A stretch of 64,000 bases of DNA. Origin: an uncultured Flaviramulus sp. GTDB taxonomy: Bacteria; Bacteroidota; Bacteroidia; Flavobacteriales; Flavobacteriaceae. The stretch is from assembly GCA_947501105.1 (NCBI GenBank), contig CANMUP010000003.1, positions 682,001 through 746,000 on the forward strand, in the 5' to 3' direction. Position numbers and translations under genes: made by a program. How positions within the stretch are numbered: the first letter of the stretch is position 1; the number at the start of each line of letters is the position of its first letter. This document shows positions 52,600 to 63,960 of this stretch, piece by piece. The notes beneath the pieces were generated by a model. That model was not told the DNA's origin, searched no databases, and saw only the letters and a list, made by a program, of their open reading frames with translations.

Positions 52600-53418
52600 T
52601 TAAGAAATCGGATAGTTTAAAGTTAGTTTAACGCCTTCGTTTGGTTTTGAAAACAAATCTAATGTTGCATTAATTAAAGCAGCTCTACTCTGCATATTTA
52701 TTAGCCCTGAACCTTTTTCTATAGTATTCATATCAAAGCCTTTTCCATCATCAGTTGCAGTAATTATTAATGTTTTTGGTTGATACTCTAAAACGACTTT
52801 AAGGTTTTTTGCATCAGAATATTTAACCGAGTTTGATAAAAACTCTTGCAATATTCTAAAAATAATAATTTCATGTTTTCTGTTTTCAAAATCTACTGTA
52901 TCACCTTTAAGAACTAATTCAGCACTAGTAAATTTCATTTTCTTTAAACGATTCAATTCATTACTGATAGATTTTTCAAAACCTATGTTAAGCACTACTT
53001 CATTATTTAAAGTTTTAGAAAGCGAGCGTACTTCTTTTAAACTTTCTTTAAGTGCATCAGAAGTATCTGTAAATTTATCTTTTACATCATCGGTAACCTG
53101 AGTTTTTAAAATACTTAATTGCATACTCGCAAAAGCTAATAGCTGCCCTACATTATCATGCAATTCCCAGCCTATATTTTTTAAGGTTTGCTCTTGGCTT
53201 TCGGTTTGGGCCAATGCAATTTCTTCTTCAAAAGCTTGTTGTTGTTTAATACGCTCTAAAAGTAATTTGTTTTTTCGTTTTTGAAAAACCACAAAAAACA
53301 CAACAACTAGCGCAGTAATAATGATTAATACCATAATCATATATACCAATAAATAACGCTCAGAATCTGTGGAAACAGGTTTTGATTGAGCTAAAAATAT
53401 ACTTAAATGATTAATCAT
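52600..53418 (-). CDS. Sensor histidine kinase (HisKA_3, NarL/DegS type)
   Basis: 272 residues. One membrane helix (residues 26-48) precedes a coiled-coil linker, then the phospho-acceptor His in GWELHDNVGQLLAFA near 103, an N-box EFLSNSVKYSD near 192, and G-boxes ATDDGKGFDM and GSGLINMQSRA near 215-235. The family normally pairs with LuxR-type response regulators, but none is adjacent. The start overlaps the upstream membrane-protein gene by 8 bp, suggesting coupled translation and a shared signal. Confidence 0.87.
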   Translation of the reverse strand: MINHLSIFLAQSKPVSTDSERYLLVYMIMVLIIITALVVVFFVVFQKRKNKLLLERIKQQQAFEEEIALAQTESQEQTLKNIGWELHDNVGQLLAFASMQLSILKTQVTDDVKDKFTDTSDALKESLKEVRSLSKTLNNEVVLNIGFEKSISNELNRLKKMKFTSAELVLKGDTVDFENRKHEIIIFRILQEFLSNSVKYSDAKNLKVVLEYQPKTLIITATDDGKGFDMNTIEKGSGLINMQSRAALINATLDLFSKPNEGVKLTLNYPIS

Positions 53419-54121
53419 TATTCGAATCTGGTTTACAATAAATTAAAGCAAATGTAAAGGTTGAATACATAAAAATATTAGCAAACATATAGATTTGCCA
53501 TTTTAAAAAAATAAAATTCCAATCATCGTTTGAATGGTATAAATCATAAAACACCAAAGGTGTAATAATTAACCACCAAATAAATATGGCGAAACTAATA
53601 TAGAAATTTATCGACTTATAAAAAGTCAATATCTTATCACTTTGTAAAACTTCAATAAAATAAAAAACTGAGCATAAAAAGACTATAATAGCACCTAGAA
53701 TACTTATGATTGGAAAAAATGTGTTAAAAAACTTATTCCAGTTTAATGCAATAAAAATCACAGAAAAAAAGAAAAAAACATATCCACTTATTTTAACGAT
53801 ATTTCTAAACTGAACAGTCTTTAAAATTTTTGAATAGTAAAAAGCGAAAAAAAGTATGGCTCCTATCTTCCAATAAGATGTAGACCACCAGTGATTTGTG
53901 ACAAAAACGGTGTTTTGCAAAAAACTTAAAAAATGGCCGTCTTCAACATAATCCTTATAACCTCCTATAAAGTCGCAAATGGTTAAATACACTAAAAATC
54001 CAATAAAATATTTTACTTCAGTTCTTTTATATGTATTAAACAAAAACACACCAGTTAAAGCTGCCATAGCCTCAACACAGTGTGTTATTATTCCATAATT
54101 ATTTAATAAAAATTCTTCCAC
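53411..54121 (-). CDS. Uncharacterised polytopic membrane protein, likely sensor partner
   Basis: 236 residues with about seven membrane segments and short loops. Large hydrophilic domains and enzyme motifs are absent. The 3' end overlaps the histidine kinase gene by 8 bp and its 5' end lies 3 bp after the previous gene, so the three form one transcript. A role as the sensory input of the kinase is a fair guess; I do not recognise the family. Confidence 0.68.
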   Translation of the reverse strand: MEEFLLNNYGIITHCVEAMAALTGVFLFNTYKRTEVKYFIGFLVYLTICDFIGGYKDYVEDGHFLSFLQNTVFVTNHWWSTSYWKIGAILFFAFYYSKILKTVQFRNIVKISGYVFFFFSVIFIALNWNKFFNTFFPIISILGAIIVFLCSVFYFIEVLQSDKILTFYKSINFYISFAIFIWWLIITPLVFYDLYHSNDDWNFIFLKWQIYMFANIFMYSTFTFALIYCKPDSNND

Positions 54122-54124
54122 AAA

Positions 54125-54643
54125 TTATTTCGGATAGCCAGAGCCTCCGCCCGTTCCATCATTCAATGGAGGACATTCAGGGCAATCACCATTATTTTGA
54201 AAGCTAAGGCTAAACGGTGTCATACTCGCTTTTTCCTTTCCTTTTTTTACTGTTGGTACTACAAACATAGTCGTTAAGTTCTTTTTAGCTTGTCCAGCAT
54301 TTTTACCGTAAACTCCTAAATATACACGCATACCTGTTATACTGTACCCTAAACTATCCGTTTGTTGTTTAGAGTAAGCTATATAGTTTTCAATATCGTC
54401 AATAGACCACCAAGAAGAACGATCGTCTTTGTTTCTTCCTTGTTTTTTAGCTGCAGAATCGACAGCAGCTTTTCTGTATTCTGTCCAATTGTCATTCAAT
54501 ACCTTAGCCTGTCCAGGTGAAACAACCCCTTTTGGCTTAATAATTTTGACATCTTCGATGTTCTCTACTTGTCTTGGGCAAAAAAAATAGGTAGCTAATG
54601 CTCCTATAAGAAATCCTAAAATAATGAAACTAAGTTTTTTCAT
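54125..54643 (-). CDS. Uncharacterised membrane-anchored protein
   Basis: 172 residues. One N-terminal membrane helix (SFIILGFLIGALATYFFC) is followed by a soluble domain that starts at a PRQVENIEDV region and has SSWWSIDDIENYIAYSKQQ near 81 and MRVYLGVYGKNAGQAKKNLTTMFV near 105. The C-terminal CPECPP and Gly/Ser tail could bind a metal. The family is common and uncharacterised in Flavobacteriaceae. It is the first gene of the three-gene unit with the histidine kinase. Confidence 0.68.
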   Translation of the reverse strand: MKKLSFIILGFLIGALATYFFCPRQVENIEDVKIIKPKGVVSPGQAKVLNDNWTEYRKAAVDSAAKKQGRNKDDRSSWWSIDDIENYIAYSKQQTDSLGYSITGMRVYLGVYGKNAGQAKKNLTTMFVVPTVKKGKEKASMTPFSLSFQNNGDCPECPPLNDGTGGGSGYPK

Positions 54644-54744
54644 GTTCTAATTCGGTTTTAAGGTTAATAATAGCATGTCTAAAATAGTAAAAAGATTTAA
54701 TTAACGTAAGATTATATATATTAAAATATAAATTCATCGCTAAA

Positions 54745-55380
54745 TTATGCAGGAAAACCAAGCATGCTCCCCATTCCTACCGTAAATAACCAACATCCGT
54801 AAATAGCATGTTCTATGGATACTAAAAGCGTTGATTTGGTTTTATAAAAAGTAAAGGCAAACAATAAGCCACCTAAAAATGTTAATGCTAACACTAAAGT
54901 GCTATTAAAAAATATATGCCCTAAAGAAAAAACTATAGCGTTTATAAAAATAAATAAGTTTTTGTTTTTAAATAAGGAGTCATACCGCATAAAATAGAAG
55001 GTTCTGTAAATCAATTCTTGGGGATATACTGAAAAAAAGCTATAAACAAATAATATAAAAATCCACAATTTTGGTTTGTTTAGCAGTACACCAAAAAGCA
55101 CTTCTTTATTTTCTTTATTAGTAAACCACACAAACACCGTAGTTATAAGTGCAATAGCTAAAAGCTTAAGAATCGTTTGTCTAAAAAATAATTTCCAGTT
55201 TAAATTTTTAGCTATTTTAAATTTTTGGTTTTCAACTTTTAACAATACATAAACTATATAAATAAAGCCAATAATACCAATGGCTAATTTAACCCATGGT
55301 GAATAGTTTATGGCAAAACTTATAGGTATTAGAATGAAAATGATAAAAAACTCAATACCCTTATATAAAACAGATTTCAC
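54745..55380 (-). CDS. CPBP-family intramembrane metalloprotease-like protein
   Basis: 211 residues with seven or eight membrane segments. The family's motif 1 reads PQELIYRTFYF near residue 122 in place of EExxxR, and motif 2 is SLGHIFFN near 152. One of the two motif 1 glutamates is Gln here, so activity may be reduced. Bacterial members process peptides or act in bacteriocin self-protection. The product lies in the inner membrane. Confidence 0.75.
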   Translation of the reverse strand: MKSVLYKGIEFFIIFILIPISFAINYSPWVKLAIGIIGFIYIVYVLLKVENQKFKIAKNLNWKLFFRQTILKLLAIALITTVFVWFTNKENKEVLFGVLLNKPKLWIFILFVYSFFSVYPQELIYRTFYFMRYDSLFKNKNLFIFINAIVFSLGHIFFNSTLVLALTFLGGLLFAFTFYKTKSTLLVSIEHAIYGCWLFTVGMGSMLGFPA

Positions 55381-55430
55381 ACATTTAAATTTTAGTAATT
55401 ATCTATCAAATTAATTAATATTTATTTCAT

Positions 55431-55889
55431 TTAAATATTAATAGCTGTGGTATGCTTTACTTCATTAATAACAAACATACTATGTGTACTCCCAATATGG
55501 TTAATAGTTGTTAGTTTTTTTACCATAAACTCTCTAAAAGCTGCCATATCCTTAACCAATACTTTTAATAAATAGTCGTAATCGCCACTAATATGGAAAC
55601 ATTCTAAGACTTCGTTTAAATTTGTAACCTCCTTTTCAAACTTAACTACAAATTCCTGACTATGCTGAATTAATTTTATATGGCAAAACGCTACAAATGA
55701 TTTATCTACTTTTTCTTTATTAACTAAAACTACGTAATTTTCTATTACGCCACTTTTTTCAAGCTTTTTTATACGTTCATAAACAGCAGTAACAGATAAA
55801 TTTAACTTGTTTGAAAGTTCTTTATTGGTTTGCTTACTATCTTCTTGCAAATAAAATAGGAGTTTCTTATCTATATCATCAAATACCAT
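55431..55889 (-). CDS. Lrp/AsnC family transcriptional regulator
   Basis: 152 residues. An N-terminal helix-turn-helix (IDKKLLFYLQEDSKQTNKEL then LNLSVTAVYERIKKLEKSG) precedes the RAM ligand-binding domain (VVKFEKEVTNLNEVLECFHISGDYDYLLKV near 83). Such proteins sense amino acids. It is divergent from a methionine gamma-lyase-like gene across a 160-bp gap, so it probably regulates that gene. Confidence 0.9.
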   Translation of the reverse strand: MVFDDIDKKLLFYLQEDSKQTNKELSNKLNLSVTAVYERIKKLEKSGVIENYVVLVNKEKVDKSFVAFCHIKLIQHSQEFVVKFEKEVTNLNEVLECFHISGDYDYLLKVLVKDMAAFREFMVKKLTTINHIGSTHSMFVINEVKHTTAINI

Positions 55890-56050
55890 AATTGAAAATT
55901 TTTCATAAAGATACCAAATACATTGAATATATATAAATTTTAATTCTATAAATAATGATTTATATAGATTTATTTTCTAAATAAATATAATTATATTGTT
56001 TTATAATCTAAATATATTGAATTTTGTATAAATAATCAAAACTAACTATT

Positions 56051-57274
56051 ATGGCATTTAAACCCGCAAATAAGATTCAAGACTTACAATACTTCGGTGA
56101 ATTTGGAGGTGTTAACCCTTCAATATCAGACTCTTCAACCTATACTTTTTTATCAGCAAAAACTATGTTTGATACTTTTGAAGGTAATGCAGATGGGTGT
56201 TATTTATATTCTCGTCATTCTACACCTTCTAACTTATATTTAGGTGAAGCATTAGCAGCCATGGAAGGAACAGAAACTGCAAATGTTTCAGCCTCAGGAA
56301 TGGGCGCCATTACACCAGTTTTATTACAGCTTTGTGGAGCTGGAGATCATATCGTTTCTAGCAGAACTATTTATGGTGGAACTTATGCTTTTCTTAAAAA
56401 CTTTACTCCTCGCTTCAATATCGAAACATCGTTTGTAGATATTACAAGATTAGATATTGTAGAAGCTTCCATTACTAAACACACTAAAGTTTTATACTGC
56501 GAATCTGTAAGTAATCCGCTTTTAGAAGTTGCTGATATAAAAGGGTTGGCAGACATAGCCAAAAGACATAATTTAAAATTAGTAGTAGATAATACATTTT
56601 CTCCTTTATCAATTTCTCCAGCAATCCTGGGTGCTGATGTGGTAATTCATAGTTTAACAAAATTTATCAACGGATCTAGCGATACTGTTGGTGGCGTAGT
56701 TTGTGGGACTCAAGAATTTATAAACGATTTGCGCAATGTAAATGATGGTGCCTCTATGCTTTTAGGCTCAACTATGGATAGCTTAAGAGCTGCTTCTGTT
56801 TTAAAAAACCTCAGAACATTACATATTCGTATGCAACAGCACAGTTTTAATGCTTCTTTTTTAGCTGAAAAATTTGAATCTGACGGCTTAAAAACTGTTT
56901 ATCCAGGGCTTAAATCACATCCTTCCCATGAATTATTTAAATCTATGATGAATGAAAAATATGGTTTTGGTGGTATGCTTACTATTGATGTTGGATCATT
57001 AGAAAAGGCTAACGAACTTATGGAGTTAATGCAAAATAGAAATTTAGGTTACCTAGCTGTAAGTCTTGGCTTTTATAAGACCTTATTCTCTGCTCCAGGG
57101 AGTTCTACATCTTCAGAAATTCCTGAAGATGAACAAATAGAAATGGGCTTAAGTGATGGGTTAATTCGTTTTTCTATAGGAATAGATGCAGATGTAGAGC
57201 GTACATACCAAATGATGCGTGAGTGTATGGTAGAACTAGGGGTTTTAAAAAGTGAAATACATAGTCTTTTATAA
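56051..57274 (+). CDS. Cys/Met-metabolism PLP enzyme (methionine gamma-lyase-like)
   Basis: 407 residues, fold type I PLP enzyme. Features: YSRHSTPSNLYLGEALAAMEGTE near residue 55, the VDNTFSPLSISPAILGADVVIHSLTKFINGSSD region near 180-210 with PLP lysine in SLTKF, and SPGSSTSSEIP-like GSSTSSEIPEDEQ near 350. It should eliminate or replace the side chain of methionine, homocysteine or cystathionine. The adjacent Lrp/AsnC regulator supports amino-acid degradation over synthesis, but O-acetylhomoserine enzymes share the same family. Confidence 0.87.
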   Translation: MAFKPANKIQDLQYFGEFGGVNPSISDSSTYTFLSAKTMFDTFEGNADGCYLYSRHSTPSNLYLGEALAAMEGTETANVSASGMGAITPVLLQLCGAGDHIVSSRTIYGGTYAFLKNFTPRFNIETSFVDITRLDIVEASITKHTKVLYCESVSNPLLEVADIKGLADIAKRHNLKLVVDNTFSPLSISPAILGADVVIHSLTKFINGSSDTVGGVVCGTQEFINDLRNVNDGASMLLGSTMDSLRAASVLKNLRTLHIRMQQHSFNASFLAEKFESDGLKTVYPGLKSHPSHELFKSMMNEKYGFGGMLTIDVGSLEKANELMELMQNRNLGYLAVSLGFYKTLFSAPGSSTSSEIPEDEQIEMGLSDGLIRFSIGIDADVERTYQMMRECMVELGVLKSEIHSLL

Positions 57275-57296
57275 ACTTCATCTTAACCTTAAATTA

Positions 57297-57929
57297 ATGA
57301 CAGATATTATAGCTTTTGGAATTTTATCGTTTACATCTTTCTTTACATTGATAAATCCCTTTGGAACGATGCCTATTTTTATGACTATGACTAAGGATTT
57401 GGATCAAAATCATAGAACAAGAACTGCAAAAAAGGCTTCTATAGTATCATTTATTACTATAATAATTTTTGCCTTTTCAGGGCAACTATTATTCAATTTT
57501 TTTGGAATATCTGTAAATAGTTTTAGAATAGTTGGAGGTGTTATCTTTTTTTTAATGGGAATGGATATGTTACAAGCCCGATTAGGAAAAGTAAAATTAA
57601 AAGATTCCGAAATTAAAACCTATATAAACGACATTTCGGTTACCCCATTAGCCATTCCTATGATATGTGGACCCGGAGCTTTAACAAATGCTATTGTTAT
57701 GATGGAAGACGCAAATACTATCGAAAAAAAAACTGCTCTAATATTAGCAGTTCTTATAGTCATAACACTAACTTATTTTATATTATATAGTTCATCAAAA
57801 ATAATTAAAGTGTTAGGAGAAACAGGAATAAACGTAATGATGCGACTAATGGGATTGATTGTTATGGTAATTGCTGTTGAGTTCTTTTTTAGTGGACTTA
57901 AACCAATCATTTTAGATATGATTCAATAA
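57297..57929 (+). CDS. MarC family inner-membrane protein
   Basis: 210 residues from ATG 57297, chosen because a start at 57252 would lie inside the upstream gene and add a charged stretch unlike the family. Six membrane segments. Family motifs: FTLINPFGTMPIFM near residue 18, and TPLAIPMICGPGALTNAI near 115. MarC was once linked to multiple drug resistance but that role was not supported; its real function is unknown. Confidence 0.88.
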   Translation: MTDIIAFGILSFTSFFTLINPFGTMPIFMTMTKDLDQNHRTRTAKKASIVSFITIIIFAFSGQLLFNFFGISVNSFRIVGGVIFFLMGMDMLQARLGKVKLKDSEIKTYINDISVTPLAIPMICGPGALTNAIVMMEDANTIEKKTALILAVLIVITLTYFILYSSSKIIKVLGETGINVMMRLMGLIVMVIAVEFFFSGLKPIILDMIQ

Positions 57930-57933
57930 TCAA

Positions 57934-58956
57934 TTATTTTCCTTTTAAACGCTCCCAAAGTGCTTTTAAAGCATTAGATATATTATCTTCATTACGCTCA
58001 AAAGGTTTCATGTTTATTTTGCCATTTTCTTCATAAAGACGGAACCTAAAAACTGATGATGTTGAATTCTCTTTATCTGTAACAGGGTAACGCAAATCGT
58101 TATATTGATAATCATTATCCCCTATTTTATAAATACTATAATAATCATTACTAAACCAAGCCAAACTTTTTACACGCTTGTATTTTTCTGGATTCAAAGC
58201 GCGCACTTTTGGTAATGCTTTAAAATCTGAAAACACACTTTCTTTATCTAACAAAGAATAATATCCTACATGGTAAGTAGTATCTGTTTCTGCAACACCA
58301 TACCATAAAACATTATTAAATATTGTGGGTTGTGCATAACATCTTTTATAGTTTACACCTTTATCTTTTAAAGTTTCTTTAAAAACTGAATCCATATAGA
58401 ATTTGTTTCCAAAAGTAAAAAACATATAGACAGTACTTATTCCTAAACCTAACTTTAACCATAATTGTCTTCCTTTAGATTTTCTATTGAAAAACATCAA
58501 AACTATGATACAAATTAAAAAGGGTAATGTATAAATAGGATCTACTACAGCAATATTATTAAAGGCAACTCTATAATTACTAATAGGTGCAAACAATTGT
58601 GTTCCATAAGGTGTAAAACAATCTAAAATAGGATGTGTAAAGAGCGCCCAGAAAAATAAACTTACCCAATTTCTTTGAGTAGTTGTGCCTTTTCGCCTTC
58701 CAGAATTGTATAATTTAAACACTAGCCACCCTAAAACAAAAGCAGCCAAAATAGAAAATAGAATGGAATGCATAAACCCACGATGAAAAAGCATCGCATC
58801 TATCTCATTGCCATAAAGCCAGCTACCAACAAAAACATCTAAATCTGGTATTGTTCCTCCAATGGCACCAAACAATAGAGCTTTATTACCTATCTTTTTT
58901 CCTAAAACAGCTTCTCCGCAGGCAGCTCCTAATACAATTTGAGTTAGTGAATCCAT
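57934..58956 (-). CDS. YdjM-like metal-dependent membrane hydrolase family protein
   Basis: 340 residues. The N-terminal half has four or so membrane segments with DSLTQIVLGAACGEAV, GTIPDLDVFVG near residue 34, and HRGFMHSI near 58, where the His and Asp residues resemble the YdjM/LexA-regulated family of predicted membrane metal-dependent hydrolases. The C-terminal half (about 180-340) is a soluble domain with no motif I recognise. It is convergent with MarC. Confidence 0.82.
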   Translation of the reverse strand: MDSLTQIVLGAACGEAVLGKKIGNKALLFGAIGGTIPDLDVFVGSWLYGNEIDAMLFHRGFMHSILFSILAAFVLGWLVFKLYNSGRRKGTTTQRNWVSLFFWALFTHPILDCFTPYGTQLFAPISNYRVAFNNIAVVDPIYTLPFLICIIVLMFFNRKSKGRQLWLKLGLGISTVYMFFTFGNKFYMDSVFKETLKDKGVNYKRCYAQPTIFNNVLWYGVAETDTTYHVGYYSLLDKESVFSDFKALPKVRALNPEKYKRVKSLAWFSNDYYSIYKIGDNDYQYNDLRYPVTDKENSTSSVFRFRLYEENGKINMKPFERNEDNISNALKALWERLKGK

Positions 58957-59061
58957 TTATTTTTTAAAATAATGAATCGCAAAAGTACAGAACTATTTCT
59001 ATTTGCATACATGCCATGAAAATCGTAACATTACGTGGCAAAAAAATAAAGCTACAACTAT

Positions 59062-60729
59062 ATGCAAGACGGTGACAACATTTCTGAGTTTAAAGCAGAC
59101 AAACAAAACATTATAGAAAATAAAGAGTTAAGCTTTATTGAAGCAATGATTCCTGTTGTAATATTAATGGCTATGCTAGCCTATAATATCTTTTTTGTTG
59201 AAGATCAGGAATGGTTTGGAACTTATACTAATCAAATCATTTTATTACTTGGTGGTCTAGTTTCTGCAATAGTTGGTATTTACAACAAAGTATCTTTTGG
59301 GAGAATGCTAACAGAAATATGGGAAAACCTAAGAAGTGTTTTTGTACCAATTATGATACTTCTTTTAGTAGGTGCTTTAGCTGGAACTTGGTTAATTAGT
59401 GGCGTTATTCCTGCTATGGTGTATTATGGATTACAAGTTTTAAGTCCAGAAATATTTTTACCTGCATCAATTATTATTTCTGCAATTATATCGATTGCAA
59501 CTGGAAGCTCGTGGACAACATCTGCGACTGTTGGTATTGCTCTAGTTGGGATTGGGACTGCTTTAGGAATTAACCCAGGAATGATTGCTGGAGCTGTAAT
59601 ATCTGGTGCATATTTTGGTGATAAAATGTCTCCTTTAAGCGATACAACAAATTTAGCTCCTGCAATGGCAGGTACAGATTTATTTACCCATATAAAGTAC
59701 ATGACAATAACAACTGTCCCTACTATAATAATAACACTTGTTGTTTTTGGAATTATAAGTATGAATATTGAATCTACTGGAAGTTCTGATACTACATTTA
59801 TTTTAGAAACCATAGATAAATATTTCAATGTTACACCATGGCTATTCTTAGTCCCTGCTTCAGTTATAGGTCTTATTTTACTCAAGACTAAACCATTAAT
59901 CGCGCTTGGAACGGGAGTATTACTCGCTGTAATATTTGCTTTTATATTTCAAACAAATCTTATTAATTCAATCTCTAGCTCCTCAACTAAAACTGTTACA
60001 AGTTCTATTTTTACTGATACCAACGTTGAAATTTCTAATGAAGAATACTTAGCTGCTTTATCCGATTCTGATTTAGAAAAAATTAAAAATGACGAAAATC
60101 TAAAAAATTTATTTTCAGATGATGACCTAAAAGGTGTTTATACAATTGAAACACTTAAGAGTTTCTTTTCTTCTAAAGAGCAATATTCACAAGCAATAAA
60201 AATCAAAGCAGAAAATTTAGAGAAATTAATTACTATAAAAAGATTAAAAAAGCTTTTCTCTTCAGGTGGTATGAATGGTATGATTTGGACTATACTTTTA
60301 ATAGCTTGTGCCATGGTATTTGGTGGTATTATGGACGCTATTGGCGCGCTAGCTAGAATTACTAACGCACTCCTCTCAATTGCAAGTTCAGTTTTTGGAC
60401 TATTTGCAAGTACCGTTGTTAGCTGTTTAGGATTAAATATTGTTGCTTCAGACCAATACTTATCTATCGTCATTCCTGGGAAAATGTTTAAAAAAGCTTT
60501 TGACGATAAAGGACTTGCTCCAGAAAACTTAAGTAGAACGCTAGAAGATTCAGGAACTGTAACCTCTGTTCTTATTCCTTGGAATACTTGTGGAGCATAC
60601 CAAAGTGGTGTTTTAGGTGTTGGTGTAGCCGAATATTTTGTATATGCTATTTTTAATTGGTTGAGCCCATTTACTACATTATTTTTTGCTGCTTTAAATA
60701 TTAAAATTAGACAAATAGCATCAAAATAA
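59062..60729 (+). CDS. nhaC: NhaC-type Na+/H+ antiporter with extra hydrophilic insert
   Basis: 555 residues against a family norm near 460-490. About 11 or 12 membrane segments. Signature regions: ATGSSWTTSATVGIALVGIG near residue 150, GAYFGDKMSPLSDTTNLAPAM near 188 and IPWNTCGAYQ near 513. Between about 303 and 402 is an insert of roughly 100 residues, acidic, Ser/Lys/Leu-rich and not membrane-spanning. It exchanges Na+ for H+ across the inner membrane. The short KADKQNIIEN N-terminus is also hydrophilic. Confidence 0.88.
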   Translation: MQDGDNISEFKADKQNIIENKELSFIEAMIPVVILMAMLAYNIFFVEDQEWFGTYTNQIILLLGGLVSAIVGIYNKVSFGRMLTEIWENLRSVFVPIMILLLVGALAGTWLISGVIPAMVYYGLQVLSPEIFLPASIIISAIISIATGSSWTTSATVGIALVGIGTALGINPGMIAGAVISGAYFGDKMSPLSDTTNLAPAMAGTDLFTHIKYMTITTVPTIIITLVVFGIISMNIESTGSSDTTFILETIDKYFNVTPWLFLVPASVIGLILLKTKPLIALGTGVLLAVIFAFIFQTNLINSISSSSTKTVTSSIFTDTNVEISNEEYLAALSDSDLEKIKNDENLKNLFSDDDLKGVYTIETLKSFFSSKEQYSQAIKIKAENLEKLITIKRLKKLFSSGGMNGMIWTILLIACAMVFGGIMDAIGALARITNALLSIASSVFGLFASTVVSCLGLNIVASDQYLSIVIPGKMFKKAFDDKGLAPENLSRTLEDSGTVTSVLIPWNTCGAYQSGVLGVGVAEYFVYAIFNWLSPFTTLFFAALNIKIRQIASK

Positions 60730-60798
60730 ACTTAACCACCTCATTTTCAATTAGTATAAATAAATACTATTAATCAATAAATATTTAAAATTTTATTA

Positions 60799-60832
60799 TT
60801 GTTTCTTTTTCTCGCATTATAGAGTATTTTTG
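60799..60832 (+). promoter_or_regulatory. Promoter with -33 and -7 boxes for the 2-Cys peroxiredoxin
   Basis: TTG at 60799-60801, then 23 nt, then TATTTTTG at 60825-60832, which fits TTG-N19-23-TAnnTTTG. The -7 box ends 42 nt before the ATG. Confidence 0.6.
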
Positions 60833-60874
60833 CACACTTAAAAACGAAATAATAATTATTTTAAATAAAAAAAA

Positions 60875-61513
60875 ATGGCAGTATTAGTAGGTAAAAAAGC
60901 ACCTCAATTTAACGCACAAGCAGTAATTAATGGTGGAGAATTTGCTAACGATTTTTCATTAGATCAATTCATTGGTAAAAAACACGTTGTATTATTCTTT
61001 TACCCAAAAGATTTTACTTTTGTATGCCCAACAGAGCTACACGCATTTCAAGAAAAATTAGCAGAATTTGAAGCAAGAAACACAGCTGTTGTAGCAGTTT
61101 CAACAGATACTGAGCAATCTCACTGGGGATGGTTACAATTAGATAAAAATAATGGTGGAATTAAAGGCATAACTTATCCTTTAGTTGCGGATACAAACAA
61201 AACTATTTCAAAAAACTACGATGTTTTAGCTGGTGATTACTTTTATGATGAAAATGATATGCTACAAGCTGAAGGAGAATTAATTGCTTACCGTGGTTTA
61301 TTTTTAATTGATAAAGAAGGTATTGTTCGTCATCAAATCGTAAATGATTTACCATTAGGTAGAAATGTTGATGAAGCGTTACGTATGGTTGATGCTTTAC
61401 AATTCACTGAAGAAAATGGTGAGGTTTGTCCAGCAAACTGGAATAAAGGAAAAGAAGGAATGAATGCAACACATGAAGGCGTTGCAGATTTTTTAGAAAA
61501 ACATGTGAACTAA
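60875..61513 (+). CDS. Typical 2-Cys peroxiredoxin (AhpC/Prx1 type)
   Basis: 212 residues. The peroxidatic Cys51 lies in DFTFVCPTELHAF and the resolving Cys185 in GEVCPANW near the C-terminus. The GIKGITYPLVADTNKTISKNYDVL segment is also typical of the Prx1/AhpC group. It reduces peroxides using thioredoxin or AhpF. KatG follows convergently, and a third probable peroxidase lies at the right edge. Confidence 0.93.
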   Translation: MAVLVGKKAPQFNAQAVINGGEFANDFSLDQFIGKKHVVLFFYPKDFTFVCPTELHAFQEKLAEFEARNTAVVAVSTDTEQSHWGWLQLDKNNGGIKGITYPLVADTNKTISKNYDVLAGDYFYDENDMLQAEGELIAYRGLFLIDKEGIVRHQIVNDLPLGRNVDEALRMVDALQFTEENGEVCPANWNKGKEGMNATHEGVADFLEKHVN

Positions 61514-61535
61514 TTCACTTGTAAAACATTATACA

Positions 61536-61569
61536 AAAAGAGCCTACTAAATATTAGTAGGCTCTTTAC
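61536..61569. terminator. Bidirectional terminator between peroxiredoxin and katG
   Basis: AAAGAGCCTACTAA and TTAGTAGGCTCTTT form a perfect stem between convergent genes. Confidence 0.9.
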
Positions 61570-61594
61570 TTTTAATAGAGTTCTAAAATTTGTT

Positions 61595-63817
<2,223 letters not shown>

Positions 63818-63960
63818 TCATAAAATTAGCATTTAATCCGTCATAATCAAAATTGATTGTTCCTATAACAAAATAGAAATTGCTTATTATTCGAACTCAT
63901 TAAATATTTCAAAAAATGAATTAAAACGCTTATTTTTACAATTCACTTAATACATATAAA

